From Ariolimax columbianus (taxonomy: Eukaryota > Mollusca > Gastropoda > Stylommatophora > Arionidae), in contig JAVGWX010000009.1 in the NCBI GenBank assembly GCA_036924085.1, forward strand, positions 61,175,512 through 61,239,511: a stretch of DNA of 64,000 nucleotides. Direction: 5' to 3'. A program made the translations under genes and the position numbers. The notes below the pieces were generated by a model that had not been told where the DNA came from, did no database searches, and was given only the letters and a program-made list of their open reading frames with translations. This document shows, piece after piece, positions 33,338 through 44,133 of the stretch; position 1 is the stretch's first letter; each line of letters begins with the position of its first letter.

Positions 33338-33396
33338 TTCAAGCCAATGTATCGGCTTTGCAGCATTGTAAGAGAGTTTGCAAGCCAATATATCGG
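33338..33396 (-). repeat. Two stray units related to the 47.2-kb satellite
   Basis: CAAGCCAATGTATCGGC and CATTGTAAGAGAGTTTGCAA followed by GCCAATATATCGGC resemble the antisense of the 41-bp unit (CAGTGTAAGACAATTTGGGA, GCCAATATATCAGC). Confidence 0.55.
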
Positions 33397-33622
33397 CCCT
33401 TCGGGGTGAAAAAGTTCAATCAAATATTTTCGCAAAACTGAACATCATTTTGGCTCAGACTAACGCAAGTATAAGGTGTACTGTAATGTGGACACAAATT
33501 AAAGTTGTGGCGAATGGAAAAAGTTGATCAGAACGTAACAAAATAGAACTGAGATACGACGCTGCAGCAAAAACTGGTCGTTTGTCAAACAATCACAGGA
33601 AAAAAAGGGGGGGGGGGAGGGT

Positions 33623-33873
33623 TGCTGTGGGCTAGTGGTTACGTGACACGGCTCACACAGCGAAGGTGCTGGGTTCGCTCCCTAATCACAGCACCGGCGG
33701 TTACCCCGGGGAAGCAAACCATTAGAAAATGAAGGAGGAAGTAGGTCCTTGCATAAAATATATGTCGAAGTCGGGTGCACTGGGCCGACAGGAGCAAAAT
33801 AAAAACACAGTGCAACGCACACCGCCTTGGAAAAAGGAAACAAGGCGAATGCTAAACAAACAAACAAAAAAGA
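33623..33873 (+). mobile_element. SINE-C copy 1, tRNA-derived
   Basis: A-box region TGGGCTAGTGGTTA and B box GGGTTCGCTCCC (33671-33682), then ACCGGCGGTTACCCCGGGGA, ACTGGGCCGACA, ACACCGCCTTGG and an (AAAC)n tail. Co-linear with 51938-52165. An upstream poly-G run lies at 33608-33617. Confidence 0.85.
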
Positions 33874-34515
33874 AAGACAATCACGTAAATGAAAGATTAT
33901 CCCATTTTACTTTATTTACATTTCAACCGTTCTTCTTTTGTTTATTGTAACTGGACAATGTAAAATGAAGAATTGACAATTGTTTTTCAATCCAAACGTA
34001 TGGTAGCTACTTCGTTACTAAAAACATAAAATTAGGAATTCGCTTACACGAAAAACGAAGAATAAGCAGAGGGACCTTTTCATTTCAATTCTTTAATTCG
34101 TTTTTGAACTAACTGAAACACATTCAGATGATTAGAAGCAAGTATAAATAAAATCTGCTTTAAATTGTTTATTTGCTGTCATTAATAACAACAACGATTG
34201 TTTATTTGCTGTCATTAATAGCAACAACGATTTTCTTTCCACCAATTAATGTTCCTTTTATTTTGACCCAAAAGAGGCATATGATCCCGCAAAGTCCATG
34301 TATGTGTCTTTGCAGTAATGGTTGTTCTAGTAATATATCACACAATTAATATTGACATCATTGAACGGTCAGACAGATAGGTGCTAAGTTGCTTCCAGCA
34401 AGTGATTAAATTTACTAATACTCAAGGTCCGGTTCAAATAGCTCCGTGGATGTGCACACTCCTTCACTCAGACAATCTTCATTATTCTTGTCATGTTTGA
34501 TTTCAAACTCCGGAA
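33874..34515. other. No gene; 33-bp tandem duplication
   Basis: 34167-34199 is repeated at 34200-34232 with one difference (GTTTATTTGCTGTCATTAAT...). Otherwise AT-rich and featureless. Confidence 0.6.
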
Positions 34516-34519
34516 ATTT

Positions 34520-34607
34520 ACATAATCTTCTTCTTCTTCATCATCATCTTCTTCTTCTTCTTATTATTATTATTCTTCTTCTTCTTCTTCTTCGTCGTTT
34601 TCTTCTT
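34520..34607. repeat. TTC/TTA microsatellite
   Basis: CTTCTTCTTCATCATCATC and TTATTATTATTC runs. Confidence 0.9.
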
Positions 34608-34774
34608 TATACATGTAGATGTAAGTGCGCAAATCAAACACACAATCAAACGCGTTAAGTTCCCTATGGAGTACATGTCTTCAACAAATACGCACCAAGT
34701 TCTCCTTTCCATCTGTTTCAGTTTTGTCCAGGACTTGTTTCCTGTTTCTCAAATGTTATCTTCGATATCTCCTC

Positions 34775-35302
34775 CTTCTGTCTGCCTCTTTAGGTTTGGT
34801 TTGATCTGGCCTCTTTATGTTTCGTTTAATCTGCCCTCCATATGTCTGATTTGATCTGCCCTCCGTATGTATGTTTTTATCTACCCTCCTTATGTGGGGT
34901 TTGATATGCACTCCTTATGTTAGCTTCGATATCTCCTACTTATGTATGTTTTGATCTGCCCTCCTTATGTGTGGTTTGATCTACCCTTCTTATATCTGGT
35001 TTGATCTACCCTCCTTATGTGTGGTTTGATCTGCCCTCCTTATGTCTGGTTTGATCTGCCTTCCGTATCCATTGTTTGATCTGCCTTCCTTATGCCTGGT
35101 TTGATCTGCCTTCCTTATGCCTGGTTTGATCTGCCTTCCTTAAGCCTGGTTTGATCTGCCTTCCTTATGCCTGGTTTGATCTGCCTTCCTTATGTCTGGT
35201 TTGATCTGCCCTCCTTATGCCTGGTTTGATCTGCCTTCCTTATGTCTCGTTTGATCTGCCCTCCTTATGTCTGTTTTGATCTGCCCTCCTTATATGTGGT
35301 TC
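34775..35302. repeat. 25-bp minisatellite, left part
   Basis: Unit TTTGATCTGCCCTCCTTATG plus TCTGG, about 20 copies. It stops at the 3' end of LINE copy C and resumes beyond that element at 39678, so the LINE landed inside it. Confidence 0.93.
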
Positions 35303-35337
35303 TTCTTCTTCTTCTTCTTCTTCTTCTGCGTACGCAG

Positions 35338-37020
35338 TCAGACAGTAACCATTATTTTTTCGAAAAAAGCGGCAGTCATCCTGAGGCTGTCGCCACTGCC
35401 ATAGAGCTTGTCTTGCAGTTCCACTGGTAATGGCCACATCTGCTCTCTCTGATCCTCGTATGTCGGGCAGTTCTGCAGCAGATGTTCAGCGGTCATTTTC
35501 CCAGTACCGCACGGGCATTCGTCGGTACACCCTATCTTCAATTTGTTGAATAGGTGGTACCTCAGTCTATTGTGGCCAGTGCGAAGTCTGAAGACAACGA
35601 CCTGCTCTCTTCGGTTCAACTGGTAATAGGCATCGTTTTTGGTGTAACCAGTATGTTCGGTTTCCCATTTGGTCATGTATCTGGCTTTGATAAGCCGTTT
35701 TGACTCTTCGTACGTCATACTGGTATCTGTTTGTGGTAGTCTTGCACCTTCTTTTGCCAGTCTGTCTGTCTCCTCGTTGCCTTGGATGGTGCAGTGTGAT
35801 GGGACCCACTGTACCACTACCCTTTTTAGTGCGGACTGCTGGCACAGTTTGCAGAATGCTGCTCTTAAGTCATTAAGCTCAGTGTTTTTCTGGCTTTTTA
35901 GCGCTGTGACTACGGCGAGAGCATCTGTCAGCAGGACTATATGGCTCTCATTTTCACTGTGTGTCACCATTTCTTCCACTGCCGCCCTCAGTGCCTCTGC
36001 CTCCGCTCTGAAATTGCTTGTGTACTTACCAGTAGCGAATGACAGTGTTATTTTTCTGCCATTTGGTAGGTTCAGGAATGCTCCTGCCCCTCCGTTCTGT
36101 GTTGTGTTTGTTACAGAACCGTCGGTGTATGCATGGGTCCAGTCCATGCTTGGGTAGCTTTTCGTAATGAAGCTTAGGGTAGTATCTCTCCTTTCTTTTT
36201 CAGTCTGGCAGTTTTTGTTTGCAATACCTGGTATATTTTCTACCACCTCTGAAAATATATCCTGCCTCCAGGTAGGTTTTCGTACAGTAGTGATGGGTTT
36301 TGGTGTTGTTAGTGCGTTTATGGGATCTTCGTGCATCTTTGCTTTGGCTATTTCTGCAAAGTTTCTCCGCTTTAGTTTCCCATTTCCCAAATTGTTTAGT
36401 CTCTGGTGCATTGGATGGTCGGTCAGTCTTCGGAGTTTCTCTGACTGCACCTGGGCTCTGCAGTCTCTTCTATCGGTCATGGATTGCAGTTTTGAAATCT
36501 TTTCAAGTTCTACAATTGGCGTTGACTTCATGCCACCTGTTATAATTCTCATGGCTTGGTTTTGAAGTTTGTTAACTTTATCGAAGTTCGCCTTCGCTGC
36601 TGTTGTCCATGCCGCAATGCCATACTCGAGAACTGGTCTCACTCTTCCAGTGTACAGTTTCTTTAGTATGCCTTCGTCTGCTCCCCAGCTTGTGCCAGCA
36701 AGTTTCCTCATGATTGCCATTCTTTCTCTGGCTTTCATTCGGTTTCTCTCAATCTGACTTTTCCATGTCATGCGCCGATCAAATGTGACTCCCAGATAGG
36801 TTGGGTTGTCGTTTGGCTGCAGGAATTTGCCATTTAGACTTAATTTGGTACTTTGGGGTTTTAATGAAAGCGAGAATATTGTGCAAGTGGTTTTCTCCTC
36901 GTTTATTTTGAACAGCCATGCGTTCGCCCACTCTTCCAGCGATGTTAGGGCCGTCTGCATCCGATTTCTTGCTATGGTGAGATTCTTTTCAGAAGTTCTA
37001 CATAGCCAGATCTTCTGCAA
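35338..37020 (-). pseudogene. LINE copy C: RT thumb, RNase H and CCHC tail
   Basis: An open stretch of about 560 codons from just after RT motif C to the stop. It contains the RT thumb/connection (NPTYLGVTFDRRMTWKSQI, GRVRPVLEYGIAAW) and an RNase H domain with all four candidate acidic residues: YTDGS, AEAEALRAA, LTDALAV and GNEETDRLA. Then come RLRTGHNRLRYHLFNKLKIG and the zinc motif ECPCGTGKMTAEHLLQNC. RNase H would remove the RNA strand during target-primed reverse transcription. This is the longest intact piece, so the copy is relatively young. Confidence 0.9.
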
Positions 37021-37600
37021 ACATTGAGCTATGGACTCTTCTTGGTATATTCTCTGTAATATCGTTTATATATACCAGGAAGAGTGTGGGTGACAGTACT
37101 CCCCCTTGGGGTACTCCCTGCTCGAGTGTCACCTTTTTGCTCATCTGCCCTTGTACTTGGACTCTGGCCGTTCTTTGTTTGAGGTAGTGGTTGATCCACT
37201 TGTACATCTTCCCACAAACATCACTTCTTCTTAGCTTGACTCTAAGTCCATCTTTCCAGACTTTGTCAAATGCCTTTTCCAGATCCACCCTAACAGCTAC
37301 TGTGTGTTTTTGTGCCTGGTATGCATCTTCTATCTCCTGGGCTATGAGGATGACCTGGTCCTCAGTGGATCTGTGCTGTCTAAAGCCGGCTTGCTGTGGA
37401 ATTAGTATTCGTTTTTCTTCCAGATGCCACATCAGTCTGGTGTTTATCCTCCGTTCCATCAGCTTGCCGACACAGCTCAATAGGCTTATGGGCCTGTATC
37501 CATTTGGATCTGTTTTGTCCTTTCCTGTTTTTGGTACTGGTACCAGTACTGCGTCTTTCCATGCCTGTGGTACAATTCCCCTTTTTCCAGCTTTGGTTCA
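36998..37600 (-). pseudogene. LINE copy C: RT palm and fingers
   Basis: Contains PQQAGFRQHRSTEDQV, VDLEKAFDKVWKDG (motif A), EQGVPQGGVLSPTLFLVYIN (motif B) and SSMFAEDLAM (motif C, where the usual A/FADD reads FAED). A stop and +1 shift follow directly (near 37010). The upstream frame is joined by a second frameshift near 37585, where one extra G sits in an A/G run (AAAAAGGGGAATTG). Confidence 0.88.
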
Positions 37601-38824
37601 GGACCGATAGCAGTTTCCTCTTCGCTGTTTGGCCCAGCCCCATCAGCATTTCGTTTGTTATCCCGTCTTTTCCGGGAGATTTCCTTTTCTTTAGTGTTCT
37701 CATAGCCTCTTCCATTTCGCGCATTGTTAGTTTGGCCATCATGTGCTCTTCAGGTGCCGTATTCATGTTTTCGTGTCCCTTTAGCTCTTCGCTAATGTCT
37801 GTATGCTTACCTGCAGGGACCTCGATGTGGTTTGCTCTGGCATAGTGATCGACAAAGGCGTTTGCGGCTTTCTTACCTGTGATCAAGTTCTCGCCCTGCT
37901 TGATAGTAATTTGTTTATTTGATGGGGTTTCGTCGTTTATGGCTCTGACTAGCTTCCATAGCTTGTTCCCGTCTTTGTCCAGGTTTAGACTTTCCGTTTT
38001 TATTTTCCAGCTTTCTCTTGCTGTTTGCTTGAGAGTGTGTTTGTACTTCACCGCGGCGGCTTTGAGGGCGATGTTTGCCTCCATGGATTTTTCTCGCTCT
38101 GCCATGTTCCTAGCATTTGTTACTGCCTCTTCCACTTTCTGCAACTCATCATTCCAGTAGGGCTTATAGTTTTTCCTAGCTCCTCTTGGGATTGTTTCAG
38201 TGGCGGCTTGCATTATTGCCTTGCTTAGGCTCTCTACCATGGGCTTCATTTTGGTGTTTCGTGTGTTGATGGTTTCACACAGCCCATCTGTCAGGATTGC
38301 AAATCTGTCCCAGTCGGTTCGTTTGTAATTCCAACGTGGGAGCGGTTTTGTTTCATGTGGGCCTACTTCCATGTCAATGGTTAGCCTGATCGGCATGTGG
38401 TCGCTACCTGCCAGTTGGTTTAGCACCTGGCGGTCTATTTTATGGTGAATGTCCTGTGTGGAGAAGGCCAAATCTGGAGTCGAGGTGGTATGCCATGTTC
38501 TTGAATAGAAGCTAGGGCTATCCTCCGGCCTATTGATTAGGGAGAGATTTGCATCTATCTCCCAATCTTCCACTTCGTCACCTCTGCTGTCTGTGTCAGA
38601 GTATTCCCATCTCTCCGAGTGGCTGTTGAAATCTCCAACTACTATGCAGTTGGAGTCTCTGACCTCCATACTCGAGAGCGATAGGTCTCTATTTGGTGGT
38701 CCGTACAGATTGAAAATGCGGAGCTTCGTCTCTTGAGCCATTATGTCAACTCCTACAATTTCTGCTTGTCCGGTGTGATTGACAGATACCGCGCTACTCG
38801 GTATGCAGTTTCTGGTCAGTATCA
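37601..38824 (-). pseudogene. LINE copy C: endonuclease C-half and RT N-terminus
   Basis: APE-like endonuclease landmarks are LRIFNLYGPPNRDLSL, CIVVGDFNSHSERW, STPDLAFS and LAGSDHMPIRLTID. A linker with YWNDELQKVEEAV and WKLVRAINDETPSNK follows, then the RT0-RT1 region TLKKRKSPGKDGITNEML. The frame is intact up to the frameshift near 37585. The endonuclease half is split by the nested insertion at its N-terminal side. Confidence 0.88.
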
Positions 38825-39130
38825 TGGGAAAAAAACATGAAAAAAAACTAGTAAAAGTTGATTAAGGTTGAGCTTAATCAAAATTTAAAAATGGGTATGG
38901 TCAGATACCGCACCGAGACGAGAACACAAACAAAACCTACGTTACGACCAATAGGCCTTCATCAGGGACAACAACACTGAACTAACAAATCAACAAATAA
39001 GAAAAAATGGTCAACTCATCTGTTTCAGGTGGGAGACGCTTTCAGTCTAAGCGACCTGTCGTGCCAAGTACTCGATAGAAACTGAAATAGGAGCGGTCAA
39101 ACAAAAAGTGGCGGAATATGCCTGATAAGC
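38825..39130 (-). mobile_element. 306-bp insertion in the LINE endonuclease, with 13-bp target duplication
   Basis: The target duplication CTGGTCAGTATCA is at 38812-38824 and 39131-39143. Removing one copy plus the insert makes the endonuclease frame continuous through the GGVLILTR region, which confirms the boundaries. The minus strand contains CCTGATGAAGGCCTATTGGT then CGTAAC, which resembles a hammerhead ribozyme core, and a 9-bp perfect hairpin (TTGATTAAG/CTTAATCAA, 38858-38881) near its T-rich end. No coding capacity and no tRNA-like head. A relative lies at 39930-40060. Confidence 0.85.
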
Positions 39131-39143
39131 CTGGTCAGTATCA

Positions 39144-39567
39144 GGACCCCTCCTTTGTGGCCTTCTCTATCTAGACGGAAGGTCTGGTATCCTCTGATTG
39201 AGAATTTATGATTATTGTTGAGGTGCGTTTCCTGGATACATACCACGTCAATCTTACCTTCATGCAGGTGATGTGTTAGGGAAAGTTTTTTGTTAATGAC
39301 TCCCTCCGCACTCCACTGTAGTATTTTGAGGGTCTTGAGGTTTTGGTCAATAGAAGTTGCCCCATATCCATGTGCCTTGACTCCACGACACATGGGTGGG
39401 TGACCACCAGTAGTCAAGGGTGGGCCCCTTCGAGGCGTGAGGCCCGGCACTATCGCTGCCTGGCGGGACTCCGCAGGATGAGCGCCATGCGTTTTTCTAA
39501 TAGGTTGTACTGTCATCATGCTGCGATTTACGTTGCACTGTTTTGTTAGGCTTGCGGCCCCGTGCAT
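39144..39567 (-). pseudogene. LINE copy C: start of ORF2, endonuclease N-terminus
   Basis: The frame opens at an ATG at 39567 with a basic leader, then LKILQWSAEGVINKKLSLTH, IDVVCIQETHLNNN and FRLDREGHKGGVLILTR. QET and the hydrophobic strands are typical of APE endonucleases. It is interrupted by the nested insert. No gag-like ORF lies upstream before the target-site border. Confidence 0.85.
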
Positions 39568-39677
39568 CCGATTTCAACAGGCGTTTCTGTAGGGATGCCC
39601 TCCTTAGCCTTTGGCTGTCCCCAGCCTATCTGCAAGGCAGCAGTTGTTTATGATCAGAGATGTCTCTCTTATGGAAG

Positions 39678-39805
39678 TATATGTGGTTCGATCTGCACTC
39701 CATATGTATGGTTTGATCTACCCTCCTTATGTCTGGTTTATCTACCCTCCTTATGTCTGGTATGATTTGCCCTATTTATGTCTGGTTTGATCTGCCCAAC
39801 TTCTC
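39678..39805. repeat. 25-bp minisatellite, right part
   Basis: About five units of the array left of LINE copy C, starting within the 12-bp target duplication. Confidence 0.9.
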
Positions 39806-39929
39806 TAGCTTTTGAGATTCCAGAGCTGAGCATGTTTTACTAAACTGTCAGCTGCCTTCCTTAATGTGCACCCTATCGAAAGACAGGAAACGTCCTCACG
39901 TCACGCTCTATTGATATATGTATGTCGAC

Positions 39930-40060
39930 AGAAACACGTGTAAGTTAATGGTACAGTGACTACACCAGGACACAAACGAAACTATATACACGTTACCGAC
40001 ATAAGGCCTTTGTCAGAAAAAAAGACAGAACAGTAACAGCCGACACATCACAATAACACA
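39930..40060 (-). mobile_element. Diverged relative of the 306-bp insertion
   Basis: On the minus strand CTGACAAAGGCCTTATGTCG, GTAACGTG, then GTTTCGTTTGTGT parallel CTGATGAAGGCCTATTGGTC, GTAACGTA and GTTTTGTTTGTGT of the element at 38825-39130. Borders uncertain. Confidence 0.6.
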
Positions 40061-40196
40061 ATATCTACATGTGTTTTTATCCACTAATCTATTGATTTTT
40101 CTGAAGTATTTCAGCTTCTTTTATCATTAGTGTCCGTGAAATGCAGTACCTTCTTCATTCTTGTTTCTGACAATTTCCGTTTTAGAGCCCCATTAT

Positions 40197-40690
40197 TTTC
40201 TTCTCCTCCTCCTTCTTCTTTTTCTTGTTCTTCTTCATCTTCTCCTCCTCCTCCTCCTTCTTCTTCTCCTTCTTCTTCTTCTTCTTCTTCTTCTTCTTCT
40301 TCTTCTTCTACGTTCTTCCTGAAATGAACGTTGTATCGTCAATTACAACAAGTCTGCGATATCTGCGCCTTTCTGCCCGGCACATCCGGTTTCAGCACAT
40401 AATTTTTGGGTCCGAGATTGCTTTTCCGCTGCGATTCTTATTCTATGAATCAGACCACACAAGCGCAGCCTGCCTAAAGAACTATAACTTAGAGTCGGAA
40501 CACATTCATAGTCAACTGCGGTTCGCTCACGCTGACACAAGCGCAGCCTGCCTAAAGTACTATAACTTAGAGTCGGAACACATTCTTAGTCAACTGCGGT
40601 TCGTTCACCCTGACACAAGCAGTCAGATATAAGTCGCTGACAGCTATCAGCTCATGCATTGCAGCATATTCGGCCAGCGAGCCATACATT
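40197..40690 (-). mobile_element. SINE-A copy with long TTC tail and internal 78-bp duplication
   Basis: TTC/TCC-rich tail at 40197-40310, then the antisense block TCTGCGATATCTGCGCCTTT, CACATCCGGTTTCAGCACAT. A 78-bp segment (ACAAGCGCAGCCTGCCTAAA...) is directly repeated at about 40460-40618, and the head TCAGCTCATGCATTGCAGC ends near 40660-40690. Confidence 0.75.
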
Positions 40691-41094
40691 AGAACGAACT
40701 TTATATTTTAGTTTCAGATTTTTTGTTTTTGTATTGGACTTAATTGCTTTTGATTTCCTTAGTTCTCTAATACAACGAAAGTTCTTTTCCTTTTTGTATT
40801 CTTACTGTGATGTTTCTATCTGTTCCTTCTACTTTGTCTATATTGCTACCAAGATATATAAATAATTCCACATCTTATAGTAATATACCATTAATAATCT
40901 TTATTGTGTGGTCATTATGTGACACATAATTTGTCGTGACTTTACTCATGGAACTTGCCATTAATTGATTATGTTGTATCGAAATTAAATAAATCTACAT
41001 TATTATTAGATAATAATTCTTAGAAAATTGTAAAACCTTAAACGAATAGGCAGTCGTGCTTAGAGGTGAGACACTGGAACAGATGGACACTTTC
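40691..41094. other. No recognisable feature
   Basis: AT-rich. No similarity seen. Confidence 0.5.
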
Positions 41095-41640
41095 ACAATT
41101 GGACGATTGATACTTCAGATGGCATATGTGTAGATGTATGGGCTAGAATTGGAAAGGCAAAGAAAGCATTCCTATCCCTAAACAATTTATGCAAATTCAG
41201 GGAAATAAACACTAATGAGTTAAGATTGCTTAATTCCAATGGCAAGTCAATACGCATGTAAGGAGAAGGAACGTGTATAGCGACAAAGGCAATACAGAGG
41301 AAACCGCAGTCGTTTGTCAATCAATGTTTGCGGAGGATAATGGGTATATGCTGGCAAGACATAGTAAGGAACGAAGACATATGGGAAAGGAGTCCACAAC
41401 AGCCAGTGGAACATCAGATCAAATGTAGGAATTGAGGCTGGAAAAGACATACGCTACGGAAAGGTATATTAAACATGGCGGCTGACATGCCGTGACATGG
41501 AACCCACAGGAAGCGGAAGAGAAATAAATCAAGAAACACATTGAAAAGAGTGTGAACAAGGACTTAGGTCCCTCGATTTGGACTGCAGAAAAAAAGAAAG
41601 GGTAGCTCAAGATCAAACTTGCTGGAAGAGGATTGTCAAT
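41095..41640 (+). pseudogene. LINE RT C-terminal remnant
   Basis: With frameshifts it reads RIGKAKKAFLSLNNLCKFRE, NELRLLNSNGKSI, SFVNQCLRRIMGICWQDIVR, NEDIWERSPQQPVEHQIK. This is the thumb-to-C-terminal order of the LINE group seen at 11580 (RIAKA--AF--L...LRLFNSNVKSVLLYG...NEDLWERT-Q-PVE-QI). Confidence 0.75.
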
Positions 41641-42274
41641 GATCTATGCCCTAAAAGAACCCACTTGCATTGATTGATTGATTGATTGTGCTGTATATTC
41701 AATTTTTTATACCGGTACTACACTTCAAACTGTATATTTAATCATTTGTAAGGAAGTGTTTCGTGAAATCATTTGTAAGGAAGTGTTTCGTGAACCTAAG
41801 ACATCATTTCAAAGCTTTCACCAAGATAAAAAGATTGAGAACATTTCCATTGTATGATCCATCCTCAACTTCCGGTATTGTCTGCTTGCCCTCGTGGGAA
41901 TATCTGCGTCTCTTGAACTAGTCGCTATTTCTTTTTAAAAAAACACCAAAACCCCCCCCCCCCCCAAAAAAAAAAAAAAAAACGATGGTTGCTGGCAAGA
42001 TAGATGATCTGTCGGTCCAACATACGGGTGTGTCTAGTTTAGTCAGTTCCCGGCCCATTGACACCTCTAGTTCTCGAGACCCTGGTGGGACGCTGCTGTC
42101 ACTATGTAAAGTGTATGAGTAGCAACTAGTTATTTATGTAGCGACTTTTACTAAATCCAGGATGATGTTGTGGTCCCATTCATTCGTTCCCTGGTCTATA
42201 CGAGGAATATGGAAGCTAACTGATGATTGAGTTTGTCATCAGCATTTGTTCATTAAAAAAATACCTATACGAAT
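41641..42274. other. No gene; small duplications and homopolymers
   Basis: A perfect 27-bp tandem duplication at 41740-41766/41767-41793 (AATCATTTGTAAGGAAGTGT...), (GATT)n at 41671-41687, and adjoining C and A runs at 41953-41982. Confidence 0.7.
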
Positions 42275-42445
42275 ATAGAGGTCGCTATAGCGTAGAGGTA
42301 AAGGTGCTTATAACAAAAGTCGAAAAAGGTGGAGTTTCGAATCTCACACGTTTCAAGCGTCACCTCGTGAGACCAGCGTCTTCTCCTATTGAAGATTGAC
42401 GAAAATCTCGGTGATCCGATGTTCATGCTGTGCACATTAATAAAA
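42275..42445 (+). mobile_element. Possible tRNA-derived SINE
   Basis: A-box-like GCTATAGCGTAGAGGTAAAG and B-box-like GAGTTTCGAATCTC 48 bases later, followed by about 90 bp of body. Only one copy in the window. Confidence 0.4.
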
Positions 42446-42805
42446 AAACACCTGGCAGTTGAATATCGATAAGAGTATGCTGTTAGTCGCTGTCCGTTCC
42501 AAAATTTATAGAAATTCATACCCAAAACACAACCTACCTTTCCTAAGATTTGGTAAGACGAAGGAAGTGAACAAAGAAAATAAAGAATGCATTAAGAATG
42601 GCTGTCGGTGCAGCAGCCATAACCGGCCTGTCTGAATACTAGAACTTCAAGTCTTCCAAGTAAGTGATATGGGGCCCACACTACGATTGGCCCTCTAGCA
42701 TTATTCCCCATATCAAGGCATTTTTGTCCTCTAGTACTGGTGATATATTTGTATGCAATGGTGAGTGCGATTATGGTGGTTGACGGTTTCCTGTAGGCAG
42801 TATAA
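42446..42805. other. No recognisable feature
   Basis: No similarity seen. Confidence 0.45.
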
Positions 42806-43150
<345 letters not shown>

Positions 43151-43204
43151 TTGTCACATCAGTATGTTTTCCCGTCTCCCCAGTACATTAAATAACAACA
43201 AATA

Positions 43205-43340
43205 GCAGTGATTGGGCGTTGAACGGTTAGTATTTTGGTAGAGCACTCATTTTTCACGAAAAAAGGTACGAGGTTCGGATTTTGTTAACTGCACTTTTAC
43301 GTCGATCCAACTATAAATAGATACTTTAACAACTCTTGGG
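43205..43340 (+). mobile_element. Possible tRNA-derived SINE head
   Basis: TTTTGGTAGAGCACTC (A-box-like) and GAGGTTCGGATTTTG (B-box-like) at tRNA spacing. No second copy in the window. Confidence 0.3.
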
Positions 43341-43446
43341 CAAGAAAAGACAACGAGGTAGGTAACTAGCCACCGTCTTTCATAATAAAAAGCTGTAATC
43401 TTGTACAATGAAGCTTAACACTTCATCCTTGAAAGCAGTGCCCGCA

Positions 43447-43702
43447 ATAAGACTACCTTTTTTTTTTTAAAGTAAAGATCCCGTAACGCCGTGCGGCGCA
43501 TAGGAAATATGGTGTTAGGCCCATATTATTTTGTAACCAACGGTAAATAGTGGATGATGTGGTCTGCATCGCGCCGTCCGTATTTACTTCCCAGATTTTC
43601 TGGTACCCAGTTTCTATGGCTGGGTCGAATCCTACCACATTGAACCCTGTTCGCCTGACTGGAAAATCAGTGCACTAATCACTGAGCTACTGAGGCGCCC
43701 TT
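43447..43702 (-). mobile_element. SINE-E copy 2, tRNA-derived
   Basis: On the minus strand it starts GCCTCAGTAGCTCAGTGATT (A-box region), B box GGGTTCAATG, then GGATTCGACCCAGCC. The 3' half AATAATATGGGCCTAACACC matches copy 1 at 18283. Confidence 0.8.
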
Positions 43703-44055
43703 AGGACTACCTTTACTTTGACCTTAAATGACAAACTAAAAGCTGGGAGGATAGAGAAAAAGGACGATGATCAATAAAGATGGCGGCAGTGATCAGATAG
43801 GTTAAGAAAGGAGAAATGAATAACATTAATTAGGCAAGCGAAATACAGCCACAAAAAATAGACAGACACCTCACAGACAGAAACATAATATTCTTGGCCA
43901 AAGATTTCACGTTGAAAAACAAAAGTAAAAAATTATGAGAAACGAAGGCCATTTCTTTCTGCTGTATCACTCCATATCTTGTCCCCTTTTCCAGGATTTC
44001 TGCTATCAATTCCCCATAACTTTTCAGGGTCTCCTGTCTCTGTCTTTCTTTCTTA

Positions 44056-44086
<31 letters not shown>

Positions 44087-44092
44087 TCTCAC

Positions 44093-44133
<41 letters not shown>

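Larger units (their letters stand above)
35303..39677 (-). mobile_element. RNase H LINE copy C, near-complete insertion
   Basis: Best LINE in the window. It is flanked by a 12-bp target duplication, TATATGTGGTTC, at 35291-35302 and 39678-39689. On the minus strand: about 110 bp of leader, an APE-type endonuclease, RT, RNase H, the CCHC tail, a short 3' UTR and a (GAA)n tail (35303-35330). No ORF1/gag-like frame is present, so it is either 5'-truncated or a single-ORF element. It carries a nested 306-bp insertion (38825-39130). Without that, the LINE is about 4.07 kb. Two frameshifts and an altered RT motif make it inactive. Confidence 0.9.
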
